A stretch of DNA of 64,000 nt from Liolophura sinensis. Taxonomy: Eukaryota; Mollusca; Polyplacophora; Chitonida; Chitonidae. This document shows, one piece after another, positions 26,469-38,700 of the stretch. The DNA is taken from assembly GCF_032854445.1 (NCBI RefSeq), contig NC_088300.1:36127608-36191607 (forward strand), in the 5' to 3' direction. Below the pieces are notes generated by a model. The model did no database searches and was not told the DNA's origin. It saw only the letters and a program-made list of their open reading frames with translations. Position 1 is the first letter of the stretch. Each line of letters starts with the position of its first letter. Position numbers and translations under genes: made by a program.

Positions 26469-26732
26469 TTTATTATTTATTTGATTGGTGCTTTACGCCG
26501 TACTCAAGAATATTTCACTTATACGACGGGGGCCAGCATTATGGTGGGAGGAAACCGGACAGAGCCCGGGGGAAACCCACGACCATCCGCAAGTTGCTGC
26601 GAGATCTTCCCTCGTACGGCCGGAGAGGAAGCCAGCATGAGCTGGACTTGAACTCACAGCGACCGCATTGGTGAGAGGCTCCTGGGTGATTACGCTGCGA
26701 TAGCGCCCTAACCGACTGAGCCAGGGGGGCCC
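26469..26732 (-). mobile_element. Full-length SINE inserted into a 21-bp array
   Basis: The minus-strand copy has an intact A-box head ('ctggctcagtcggttaggg'), B box, middle part and (TTTA)n-type tail at its left end. The flanks carry an identical 15-bp sequence, ccaatacgactttca, at 26454-26468 and 26733-26747. The duplicated sequence is part of the 21-bp array unit, so the SINE landed inside the array and left one unit on its left. Confidence 0.95.
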
Positions 26733-26995
26733 CCAATACGACTTTCAGCTCGGCCAATACGACTCTCAGTTCGGCCAGTACGATTTTCAACTCGGCTAGT
26801 TCGACATTTAACTCGGCCATTATGACTTTCAGTTCAGGAAATACGACATTCAACTCGGCCATTGCGACTTTCAACTTAGCTAATTCGACATTCATCTCAT
26901 CCAGTACGACTTTTAACTCAGCTAATTCGACTTTCAACTCAGCCAGTACGTCTTTTAACTCCCCCAATACAACTTTCAACTCGACTAATACAATT
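26733..26995. repeat. 21-bp tandem array (7 codons per unit)
   Basis: About twelve copies of a 21-bp unit of the form 'tacgactttcaactcggcc'. With no frame-shifting indels, the minus strand reads as a seven-residue repeat (AELKVVL) and the plus strand as a different one (NSTFNSA). The minus frame runs on into the SINE, so it is not a plausible gene; the heptad is a by-product of unit length. Confidence 0.93.
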
Positions 26996-29330
26996 CGGTC
27001 ATCTCAGCCTCCCTGTGGAGGACTGTATATTGCCAGGTCGCTTTGACTCTCTTGGGGGAATAACACACACGGTTAAGTAATATACATGCATTTGAACTCC
27101 ATGGTACCACTGCTCTCCTCTTAACAGTTCGTTAAAGGCCAATAACTCCCTATCCCTTGTTCCATCTCGATCCGCTTTGATGTGCAGGATGAGTCACCTA
27201 ATGAGGATAAAACACGCTATGTGAGAGCAGCGGATAAGCCAATTTCAAACGCCTGATGCCTAGTCTGGGAGTGACTCTCTGATAGGTTCTCAGACTCCGT
27301 GGTAAACACCATCATTTCTTTGATCTAGTCATGCCATCAGCCAAGGCTTCATGAACCGTGTAGACACCTCATTAAAACCCCCCACCACCAAATCCTTCCT
27401 GATAGTTAGCTTATCAGTCGGGATCGAGAGACAAGGGAGACTAATCATCCATCTCTCAGCGGTGAGTGCTCGACGACAATGTTCAACTAACTACTAGTGG
27501 CAGTTGTTTTTGCAAGCGTTGCTTCTATGCATTTGAAGAAATCGCGTGAAAAACTCATTTCTTCGATGGCTACGACACACTAGAAAGTGTTTCGCATTGT
27601 AATTCTCGTGGCTAAGCAACTCGAATCAAATTTACGGTTTATATTTATAACTAGTCTCACTGTTTTTCTGTTGAGATCAAGGCTGTGAATACAGAGAGCC
27701 AAATTTTGCACACAAGCATGATGCCTCGTCGTGATTATTTACTTAATCAAATAGGCCTACCTTGATGTTTTATAACTCTGTAGGCCTACTGAAGAACAGT
27801 TTACATTTACAGGGGAGGAAACTGAGTCCGACTGAAACCACCACACATCAGCACCGTCGATTACCCGGGCGAATCTCCTGATGTAAAGCTGCGACTCAAA
27901 CCTCAAAACATTATATTTATTTAATTATTTATTTATTTACTTATTTATTTTTTTGTTTATTTGTGCCATACTCAAGAATATTTCACTTCGGTTAAAGGAA
28001 ACCGGGTAGAGCACATGATGAAAATAAAAGTTGGAAAATTCTGGGCGAGAGGTGGTGATGAGGCTGGGAGTGACGCCACCTTGGCGTTGCTAGTCACCCC
28101 TCCCAGCTGCCGACATAGAAAAGTCTTTTGATGGTCAGCCTATGCCAAGATATTTTTGACTTCTCACAGGCTGGGCCAGGTATGCACCAAAGCTTATTGG
28201 CCACGGAATGTTTGGAACTGAGCTACAGCACTAAACGTTAACATTGTCGCTTATGGAAAATTATTGGGGGGTCTGAGGCAAAATTCTGAAAACATGAATC
28301 TCGAACAATAGTCTCGAAATATTCATTACTTAGCCAATATGATATGATCTAAAATATATTAGATGTAAAATGAGGCTCGGCCGTCTGCTTACGACTGTCT
28401 TGTAAACATAGGTGATTTATTCTTAATTTTATTGTGGCTTTATTACTGGTCAATTTCAACCGAGAGCAAACAATGTATTTGTGATAAACAATTTGTATCT
28501 GATACAATGATTCTAGCCTAGAGTTGTCTTTTCCTTATATCAGGCTTTGACTCATTTAGCAATGAGAGTGATCTCCCTTGGTCTGGTGTTTCAGTGTAAC
28601 TACCTTTAGCACGCTACCTTCTGAAGCGCCCGCCAGCTTTGCTGACATTTCCGCACATCTCGACATAATTAAATGTTTGATTTCCATTTTCATTTGAGGT
28701 CTTGTGGTTGGCGAAATGATAACCGCACAAATCTTAATATTTGGCCGTGTAGTGTTGCACACAGGGAGCAATGCAATGATGGCAATGATGGTACATGTAT
28801 TTCAGCTATAGGCCTACATCGATATATTCTGTAAACGTTTGCGAGATACCGTTCCTTACAGGCCTTCCCTTGACTAATTTAAGACGAATACTATGACACC
28901 GTGTTTTCTATGGTTAAGGTTTCTATTCCATTTTTGTAAATGATTATTTTCGCGATTTTTTGACCACGCTCAGATCAACTTGTATACCGGTACGATGACG
29001 GTGATATCCCGTTCGATTCCCTTGAGACTGTGATGTGAAAACAGAGCGGGTGAGGAAATATGTCGAAACCATTAAAATATAGAAACGTCTGTCAAGCTGG
29101 AGCTGGATTCGAACGTGCGACCTCATCCCCCAAGGGCTCTAAATAGATTCTTTCTTCCTTATCTGAGGAAGGAGTGCAGAAACTAATGTCATGTTCGCAC
29201 ATTCTCATTTAGCTACTGGAAGCACACATTTCCCAAGCATGTTAACTGTCAGTAAACACACATTAAATACCTTTCTGTGCAGAGCTGTTTGTACTAATCG
29301 GCACAATCAGTGATCATATATCTCAGTTAT
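26996..29330. other. Gene-free region
   Basis: No supported exon. It contains a SINE fragment at 27907-28015 and three copies of TAGGCCTA (27752, 27781, 28809). Confidence 0.5.
27907..28015 (-). mobile_element. Diverged SINE 3' part with (TTTA)n tail
   Basis: A (TTTA)n-like run is followed by 'gtgccatactcaagaatat', 'ttcactt' and 'ggaaaccgggtagagc', the reverse complement of the SINE 3' half. The scalloped internal losses mark an old copy. Confidence 0.8.
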
Positions 29331-29402
29331 CACGAATGAATGAATGAATAATTATGGCTTAACGCCACATCGGCAATATTTCAGTCATATCGTGGCGATT
29401 CA
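29331..29402. mobile_element. Fragment of a second SINE/LINE 3'-end family
   Basis: Reads 'gaatgaatgaataattatgg', 'cttaacgccacatcggcaat' and 'tttcagtcatatcgtggcga'. I recall this 'acgccac..gcaatattccagctatat' type as a common 3' end of mollusc dispersed repeats. It is different from the SINE at 88. Confidence 0.55.
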
Positions 29403-29468
29403 ATTATCATGCATAAGCATATAGATTCCCTCTAAAATTATATATATCTGAAAATCAACTGTACACAT

Positions 29469-29668
29469 GTTTATTTACTTATTTATTTATTTATTTACTT
29501 ATTTATTTGCTCTTTTAGGCCGTACTCAACAATATTTTACTTACACGACGGCGGCCAGCATTATGGGGAGAGGAAACAGGGCAAAACCCGGGTAAAACTC
29601 AGGACCACCAGCCGCATTGGTGGGAGGCTCTTGGGTCATTGCTCCGCGCTGGTGTTAACCCCTTTGAG
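29469..29668 (-). mobile_element. SINE with internal deletion
   Basis: A (TTTA)n tail at the left is followed by 'ggccgtactcaacaatattt' and 'acgacggcggccagcattat', then a jump from the middle part directly to the head ('gccgcattggtgggaggctc'). About 60 bp between the middle part and the B-box region are missing. Confidence 0.85.
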
Positions 29669-31007
29669 CATGGGAAAAAAAAGATCTCAAAGTTCAAAAG
29701 AAATGTACATGTTTACAAATGTATAAAAGAATTTTACATATGTACAATTAACAATTTTTTTCATATGTACAATTGTTTAGCACACACCGTATGTATAATA
29801 TGAAAATAAATATCAAAAAATTATCTCATAGATATCCCTTGCCGAGCTTTTGAGATTGCATTAATGTAAGAATCAGCCAGGTCGTGTATACCCATTGTCA
29901 AAATACTGACGTCATCAACTGTGGAAATATTAGAGGGAGATTTCAATGTGGAATTAAATCAAGCATCAAAACCTCTGAAAGGCATATCTCAACAGAGTAT
30001 GTTTTGTAAAGAGAAAATCTGTTATCGGCTGGTTTTCGAAATTTTCTCGCTATTCTGGCTTATGCATTTTGAATAAAAATGCAAAATATAGGCCTAACTG
30101 AGGAACGTTTCATACCGCATTTAGTTCCAATGAAAGCCCTACACCCTATATAATCGCAAGATGCATTTGTTCTATTATTGACGTGTACAAGTTGACAGTC
30201 AGTCCAGATTACCTGCTCATATTTAGTGTGTTTTGATAATGTCATGCCGCTGGACGGACGTTTTTAAACAACGCTACATACAGCAAATGCCATGAATAAG
30301 CATTTTTTTTCTGATTGCACCAGTTATCATTTTTTGGAGCGGTAACTTTTGTTCATCCGGGCACTGTTTGAGGTTCTCGGTTATTATGTAGCATGCACAT
30401 CTAAGGTGAGGGTTGGAAGGGTTAGTGAACAAATTAGATTCGTTAATTCCGTTTAACTTTGGAATTTCTTTCCAAAAAACACTTTCTGACATGAACTAAA
30501 AAGAATTCTATAGATTATTCATGAATGAGAATTTAAATGCTCACTTCTAAAGAAAAGATACGTTTAAAGATAACCTGATTTTCTTCAAGCCTAAAGTGTT
30601 TACATAAACAACCGGATCTCTGGTCCTTTTACGGCAATGCGGATATCCGTCCGAAACCAGGCTTTTCTTGACAGCAAGTTAGAGTTGTCTGCATACAGTT
30701 GCAGCTAGGTGGACAATTCCGGGAAGAGAGTGCTGCTTACGGATGTTAATCTGTAAGGATCTAAAAGGGGTTAAATGCAAATATTTAACTGCTACTTAAT
30801 GCTACAAATTTAGCGATTAAAGAACGTAATGCATGTGCAGGTATGTAGCATGCATGTTTAATGCCTTGACCGTTTTATGATATTTAGTTTAAGTTACAAA
30901 GAATAAAGTGCAAATGCTCATCACTTTACTTACACGTATAGCTTTAATGTCACTGATAGCGATACCTTATATGCATTTGACCTCTGATTCCGCAAAGTTG
31001 CTCACAC
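29669..31007. other. Gene-free region
   Basis: AT-rich sequence without supported exons. It contains one TAGGCCTA (30089). Short ORFs at 30060-30492 on the minus strand show no family motif. Confidence 0.5.
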
Positions 31008-31470
31008 TCGCAATGTGGTAAAAGGCACAGGTAGGTGCACATGTGGTAAAAGGCACATGTAGGTGCACATGTGGTAAAAGTCACATGTACATGTAGGTGC
31101 ACATGCGATGAAAGTCACATGTAGGTGCACATGGGTAAAAGTCACATGTAGATGCATATGCGGTGAAAGTCACAGGTATATGCACATGCACTAAAAGTCA
31201 CATGTAGGTGCACATGCGCTAAATTCACATGTACGTGCACATGTGGTAACAGTCACATATAGGTGCACATGGGGTGAAAGTCACATGTACATGTAGGTAT
31301 ACAGGCAGTAAAAGTCACATGTAGGTACACATGCGGTGAAAGTGACATGTACATGTACAGGTAAACAGGTGTTAAAAGTCACATGCGGGTGCTTATGCGG
31401 TGAAAGACATGTAGACGCACATGTGGTACAAGACACATGTAGGTGCACATGCGGTAAAAGTCTCATTATA
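31008..31470. repeat. 28-bp minisatellite, about 16 copies
   Basis: The unit is close to 'gtcacatgtaggtgcacatg' plus 'cggtgaaa', with substitutions and occasional insertion of an extra 'acatgt'. The core is rich in CACATG/CATGTG palindromic pieces. Confidence 0.94.
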
Positions 31471-33028
31471 CAAGTAATATATACATGTAGATAAGTGTGG
31501 TAAACTTAGCGTTCAAAATTTCGTTGTTTTGTTAACAGTATAAGGAAAATCGATTCGCTGGACTGATTTTTGGACGAGGGATAAAATTGCACATTTCAAA
31601 CAGGTTACGTACTTATAATTATATTTAGGCAGAACAACCACGTTACAGCCTTGAATTACAGCTATTTCCTGTCTATTACGGCGTGATGTTGTATTACATC
31701 AAATTGTCGACATTAAAGCCCAAAGTCCTGTTGTGGTACTGACACCGCATCGGTATTAAATATTTCTGTGGTAAAAATACCATGCTCCAACTGTCTGATG
31801 TATAAAACATCAACCGCCTGCCTTAAGCAACGTTACACTAGACAGCATTATATAAAAAAGAACCCATGAACCGTTAAGATCAAATTCCCAGACATCACCT
31901 GTAGAATCTAATCTAGACTGCGGATTGAACTGAGGATAATCATTGCAGTGAAACGGAACAGGGCGTTTTGTGTTTGCAGCCCATTCGAGTTAAATTAATG
32001 AAGACGAAAACTAAGCTGTTATTTACTTATTTTTTGCCCAAAGAAAGGAGAAATACGCAATGGCATTTTGGTGTGGCTAATTTTCTGTCTGAGTTGAATG
32101 AATTGAAGGTCAATTAGAAAATTATGATGTGGCCATAGATACCTGATTTAACTTCTTGCGATTCCAACTGGATGACGTATCTCATTATTGGTTTGAACAA
32201 TAAACTGCTAAACTGTTTCATAAATCTATTCAGAAAACATTTAAACGTAAAAGCATTGAAAACTTGCATGATTTCAGAAGTTCAGTAGCGCGATACAATA
32301 CTTCTTTTGAAGTTTCTAATTTATATGGAATGTGTTCGCAGAAGAAAATGCATCACATATATACACCTGTGAATCGGTGAATGGCGGGATACAACTGATA
32401 AAAATTTTTGCTTGAAATAATTAGTTTCGGCGAATGCATTCTGAATGCAGGAGTCTAAATGTCCCTGCATATGAAGTGGCAATTGTGATGTGATGTCACT
32501 GCTCACAGTATGATCGATGTGACTTCACTGCATACTCACAGTATGATCCAAACAGTTTATTCGGTTAAAAAATTCTACAAAAGTAAATAGAACTAATGAT
32601 TTTCCTTGGACATAGTTTAATTGTCTTTCATAAGACGTGCACCCAATGAGAGTGTTTTCTTTACCCTAATTTACTAATAAGCTGATTTTCATTTCAAAAG
32701 AGGTTAATGGTCCCAGTTAATCAGGTCGGGAAGTGGCAAGCATGTTTGGGCATTGTATTTATGTCGTGTCCTATTTTAAGGACATCTTATAGGTAATAGG
32801 CCTACATATATTAGATATTGCACCTCACATGACACCTCAAGCGAAGTACAGAAAAGACAATAATTTCAACTGAATTTTCAGTTTCAAATTACGAGGAAGT
32901 CACGAGTTCCACATTTCTCATTGTATGACACAATTCCAAGTAATAAGCCAACGATAAAACTGACTGCCCATTGTGTATTTCCTTAAAACCTTCAAATACA
33001 TTGGTGGCTGAAGGGTAAGTTGGGGGGT
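31471..33028. other. Gene-free region
   Basis: No supported exon on either strand. It includes one TAGGCCTA (32797). Nothing else is recognised. Confidence 0.5.
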
Positions 33029-33303
33029 GCTAGCACGGCACAATGACTCAGGAGCCTCTCATCAGTGCGCTGATGAATTCAAGTCAACTAGTGCTGACTC
33101 TCTCCGGTCGTACATGTTATACGCTCGTTTAACCAGCGAAAACGCCTCGCTCATACGCTCATACTGCGAGAGAAGTATGAGCAAAGCGTTTTCGCTGGTT
33201 AAACGAGCGTATACGTGTGAGGGTCCGTCTGCAATTTCCGGATGGTCGTGCGTTTCCCCACAGCTTTATGCGGTTTCCTACCACTTGACAGGCTTATCTG
33301 AAA
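33029..33303 (+). mobile_element. Old SINE split by a foldback insertion
   Basis: The head part ('ggagcctctcatcagtgc', 'gatgaattcaagtcaact') and body start ('gactctctccggtcgtac') are followed by about 94 bp of foreign hairpin. The body then resumes at 'gtgagggtccgtctgc' and continues to 'tttcctaccacttgacagg'. The usual 'ttcttgagtacgg' tail is lost. Confidence 0.8.
33118..33211. mobile_element. Foldback element inside the SINE
   Basis: Two perfectly complementary 28-bp arms lie at 33118-33145 and 33186-33213; the last two bases overlap the apparent target copy. Between them is a second perfect inverted pair, gctcatact at 33157-33165 and agtatgagc at 33174-33182, so the whole insert can fold into a nested hairpin. 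Flanks read tacatgt (33111-33117) and tacgtgt (33212-33218), a probable 7-bp target duplication with one change. It has no coding capacity. Confidence 0.85.
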
Positions 33304-35540
33304 AACCAAGCTTGAAGCGCCAGTCGAACCAGCAAGAGGAGGATCAGAACTTGTGACCATATACTGGTCTGAGGGAGATCACTTGCCGCGAGACCAGTGC
33401 TTTGGCAGCCAACCCAGTGCTCCCATACCTACATGACATTTCAAATCTCTCTCTTCGCAGATCTCATATTAATTAAAACAGACAAACACCGAATTTTTTT
33501 TAGAATAGGTCTATATTTTTTTATTAGACCAAATTATACATAACAAAACCATTGTCACTATTACAAATATCAGTTGAGGCAGTACGTAAACTGGTTTGAA
33601 TGCATAAGATGTTTAAGAAAATAATCGTACTTACGTAGGCTCATACAGAACAATGGCGTGCGCGCCCTTCGTAAGAATGTGTAAACGATTACACCTGGAG
33701 CGTTTTAGTAAACCCATAAATATCCTTAAATACTAATATCCTCATATACTAGACATCCATGTACAGTTTTTGTAAGTAATACTTTTGTAAGGTATAGCGC
33801 TGTTAAAAATACCCTGTTGCATACAAATCCCATGTTGATCAATGATTCTTAGCATTGCATCTTTGTAGTATCGTTGTTAAACGCTGTTTCTGCAAATTTC
33901 TAAACTTTGTAAAATTTATATTGCTTCAACACCACCGGGAATTTCTTTCAAGAAAAATTCGAATAAGCAACTGGTTTAAGACTAAAAAATTTTAAAAATT
34001 AAAACATTTTATCGTTTTATTAAACAGATTCAGATCTTAAACGGGAAGTGGCCTTGTAGAAAAGTGTTCTATCACTCGGAGATCCCCAAAACAACTAATT
34101 TTCTAACCACATGTACAGATTATAACAAATGCATTACGAGATCGACTGGTATCAGAATCACAGACATCTCATCATTAAATAAAATAATGCATATATACAC
34201 TTAAAAATACCTATACACTGAGGAATATATGCATAAGACTGATTATATCTCAATACTCCTTCAGACTGTGAGATAGATAACTATAAATTTTAAATGCACT
34301 TGGAATGTATAACCCAAAAGGCTGTACAGAAAGTTTTGTAAATGAGATTCCACCTTTTAATTTATACCCCATCTTTAAAAAAAACGTCTTGAGCGCCAGC
34401 TGTATTCAAATTTGCAGCTGCTCATTGAAAACCACATGCAACATATACAGGAAAAACCAAATTAAATATTTAACCTACAAAAAACAAGTAAGATGAACTA
34501 ACAGATGTTTCGACTTCAGATTGCAAGATACAGTTGTACAAAGTTTTTAGTCAAAAATAAGAAAGTATATTGGATACCTTACCCATATCTAGTCTAATAG
34601 ATGTAAAGCCTTGTATATAATACGGCCCGATATAAATACGCACAGATTTAAAGCCTCGCAGTACACCTTGATATTAGGTGAATGGCTCATAAATACTTCA
34701 TGCTAATGGAAATGCCGAAACAACTCCATCTGAAAGTTACACAACGGTCTTAATGTAAAATGACATGAAAGCAAAAGTTTGTTATGACCAGGGATGTGTA
34801 TATATCTAATATTTGATAATGCGTGACTGATATTTGCATTGATATAGACAAATGTTATGTATGTTACATTTCACGCACAGAATGACAACCTTTCGAACAG
34901 GGGGGATGTTGTAAGTCTTTGCTATCTGACAGTCATTAATATATACATGTATGTCTAATATGGAAGTGGTTTTATATACATAATGAAATGAGCATTTTAA
35001 TGCTTGTCAGTATCGACGGAATGAACAGTGATCATGAAGTGGCTTTATATCCCTTATGCTATCGTAATTCGGGATATTATTTCTCCATTTTTCTTCCTGA
35101 AAAGGTGCGAAAATTTTTTCGAACTTCACCCTGTATCTGTAGGCTCGGCCAGGACGACACCATCTGCATATTGCCTATGCGCTTTCTCCAGCTTGTAACA
35201 GCATCACTATTAGGCTAACATAATAATGTCTCGCATTGTTTATCAGCTATGGTCGGACCAGGATCTATCTGTAGACGGCTCCTGTGCATGAAAACATAAC
35301 AACACAGTCTCGCTCTACTGGTTGGCTCCGCTGTCTGACTCACGCATATCCTGAGGATATGTCTGCTGCCGGATTTGCGCAGCGACCGGAAATGAACTTG
35401 CGGGCGGCTTTATGTCGCTTTATGGGCATGCGTTATCTCATTTCTCCTGGATACTATGAATTGTTCCTACGGCTCTACCTGCATATCACCAGGACAGCTT
35501 TGTTAAAACAAACAAAAATGATTTCTAATTTTGTACATTC
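33304..35540. other. Gene-free region 3' of the SLC6 gene
   Basis: Contains the probable 3' UTR of the minus-strand transporter (left of 35541), then AT-rich intergenic sequence. Frames at 34988-35218 and 35284-35544 are open by chance and show no domain. Confidence 0.5.
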
Positions 35541-35798
35541 TTAAACGTTAGATTCAATACTCGGTGATATCACTATGGAGCCTTTGCTGGCGTTTATCGT
35601 GAACATGGAAGAAGCTGGCGTCGATAACGTGGCTTCACTGCCGCCATATTTCCTCCTGCCATAACCGTGATTGAGCATCCCTTGATGATTCAGATCCAGG
35701 GATTCAATGGACATTTGGACTTCATCATATTTCCCTGTGCGATTTTCTTTGGAAGACGGCCCCCAGTTGCGTGATGGTTGACCGAGATCTTTCAACAA
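35541..35798 (-). CDS. SLC6 exon 14 (C-terminal tail)
   Basis: Encodes residues 595-679 and TAA. It is the cytoplasmic tail, Ser/Gly/Tyr-rich and without membrane segments, ending ESNV (possible PDZ ligand). The acceptor is 'tattttgtag'. Confidence 0.93.
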   Translation of the reverse strand: MLKDLGQPSRNWGPSSKENRTGKYDEVQMSIESLDLNHQGMLNHGYGRRKYGGSEATLSTPASSMFTINASKGSIVISPSIESNV

Positions 35799-38700
35799 CT
35801 ACAAAATACATAAATATATAAATTAATCTTTCATCGCATCAAAGATATTCTTGAGTACGGCGTAAAACAGCAATCAAATAAATAAATAAATATCATTGCA
35901 TCAAATATAAAGATAATATACAAGTAAAATTCAGGAAATTTGGCAATGTTATTTTACAGTGAGGTACCGTTCCAGCGCAGTAGTGGATGAATTGAGCATT
36001 GTTCTCTCGCCATGAATGAGTAATACGTTACAGTTTTTCCATAAAACGTCACAGCAGAAATAAACAAAAATACATTTTAGGCGGAAACAGTTCCTCGTTA
36101 ATTTACCTTTAAATTTTAAGCAGCAAGAACACTGGTTTATTACTGGTACGTATATGTTCCCTCAGATAGCTATCTAAACCATTATCATAATTATGGGGTA
36201 ACGATCATAATGAATAAAGGAAAAAGAAAGAACGCATGCTTACCTCAAACCCTCCCTTTTTACAGTATACGAATAAGGCCCAGCATGGGATAAGCATCAG
36301 AGGCGCGATTGCCATCAACCAGCCCATGCCCTGTGCCCAGCCGGGGTAGTAATAGGAGCTCATATGAGGCTCCTTGTATTGGATAATACTGAAGATAATA
36401 ATCACCTGAAAAATCAAAAACCAATATATTAATCATATGTAGTCATCAGTCTAGTTAGCAAAAGCTTATGTTCCATGATATTTATTACATCGCCGCTTTA
36501 TAGCTGATATATTGTTATATAGATGTTTTTATTTATTTATTATTTATTTGACCTTCTTAACCATCTCAATTAGTATTGTCCTCAGATCACGTCATATACG
36601 TGGAACACTACACAATAAGTTTATGACACAGGTGATTCCGTCAACTTCATATGAGTTTCGAGTTGACTTCCATAGTTTGTCTTTGAGGTAAAAAAACATT
36701 AAATATATGTGTAAACAGGTTAAGTACACTTACAAATATACACAGAGGAGAAAGTCCCAGCCAGCAGACCTTCCAGTAAATGTTTGGTTTGTGTCCCAAC
36801 ATGAGCTGAATATCGTAAGCAAAATTTTTGTAACCTGAAAAGGAAGAACAGAAACTTTATAAATGTGTTCTTGATTTGATTATGAGCTAAGAGATTATGT
36901 TCCAATCAATGAATTCGGCGATCATTTTTATTTGTTTTCAGTATCATTTCATCCGTGACCGTTCCATTGCCATATCATCATTTTAGAAGTAATATTATTT
37001 TATATCTCTACAAAATGCTTCACTGGATCAACTTCCTTCCAAGCAAAAATGCACAAATAAAACATTGAATCATTTTTCATTAATCAAATTATGTTTCTGA
37101 GAAATTCCTAGCAGTGTATAGTTCGACCCACCGTGTGGTGAATTAATGGAATACTTGAACAGTTCGGGATGTTCTGTACTTCGAAAAACGCCTTCATAAA
37201 AACGAAAGTTTACACGAGAAAGGTGCAGTGTAGAGTAAACAAACACTATGGTAATATACGGTAGTTATATAGTATGAAGGGTACATACCATAAAACCAAT
37301 TGATGGTGATGACTTCCAAAAAACCAATGAAAAGGAGAGGAAATCCGCTTAAGCTGTAGTCAACCAAGTTCAGTAGATAAATACCACCCTGGAAGGAGAA
37401 CAAGGAAAACTTTGATACATCGATCCTCCGTAAAAAAGCAAAGAGGAAGCTGAATGACGGCATAGTATGCAGAATCAGCACAGAAAAACTGTTGCACCGA
37501 CATAAGTAACAGTAAGTGGTTTTCCACTGAACTGATTTAGATTTTAAATAACACTAGAATAAATTTTTATTATTTTTTTTCAACGAAAAAAAGAAGAAGA
37601 GCATGTAAGTTTGAAAATAAATGTTTCATCCAGAAAAAAGAGCCGTGTTTAAACACGTAGACATACATATACGGCAGTGAACCGAACAGGAACATTCATT
37701 TTATCAGTCTATCCATAATATTGTGAGTTTGTATTTGGCTTATGGCAGGAAAAACATCTGACATACCTTGCAAACCATGGGAAGCCCGAGAAGAAAGGAC
37801 AAAAAGATGACAACTGTTCGGAAGATCAAAGACTCTCTCTGACCACTCAGGTATGTTTTGAATTCGTCAATAAAGGCGGTAAGGACACTCTCGACCATGG
37901 AAAACTGATTAAATAAAATCATAAAGAAGCAGTATTAAATGTAATGTATTATATAAAGCTCCATTTGAAATCGACAATACCAGAAATTTCAATCAATGTT
38001 TTGTAGCAGGGAAAGCCTTATAGTATCAAAATAAAAATGTGTAAGTAATCGATATAAATAACACACGCAGATACATTGATTCGTTCACTAACAACTCCGT
38101 GGTCGACGTCGTCTTTATTATCAACTAATTGTTGCAATAGTTCACGTCTTGTGACTCTTGAAAGCATCACAACTCAAAGAAAATGTCTTACCTGAGATCC
38201 AAAACCCAAGGTTGCCATCATGATGAAGAAGAAAATAGCCCACATAGGTGACACGGGCATTCTCGCAAGAGCCTCTGGGTAGACGATAAAGGCCAAACCA
38301 GGTCCTGTCAAGAACAAACGCTTACGGTGTGAAGGAAATGCCTAAATCTTAATAACAATATGGATGAAACTCCTTCGGTTACTCTCAGTGTGCCGTGCAT
38401 CCAATTTCATAGGGCATGTGGAAACGATTTTTTTTCTCCAGGGCGAATGCCTTTAACATAGACTTGAAATGTCATCCAATAAATATGAATGAATGTACAT
38501 TTTATACAGTTTTTTTTCAATCATCAGTTATCTGTATACAACTGAAACAGCATTATATTTATAGATAATGTATCAACAAATGTCAAAATAAACTCTTCTC
38601 TAAGTGAAAAATGATCGACCATATCGTCGAACAACAACCAAAGTAATAAATCAAAAGGCTTTTCTTACCTTCATCAACTACGTCCTTGACGTCTAACCCT

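Noticed and set aside
26539-26979. 146-codon minus-strand frame with coiled-coil heptads as a gene
   Set aside because: It runs from the 21-bp array straight into the SINE; both parts are explained by repeats.
31008-31470. CRISPR-like array
   Set aside because: The repeats are contiguous with no unique spacers, in a eukaryotic genome; it is a minisatellite.
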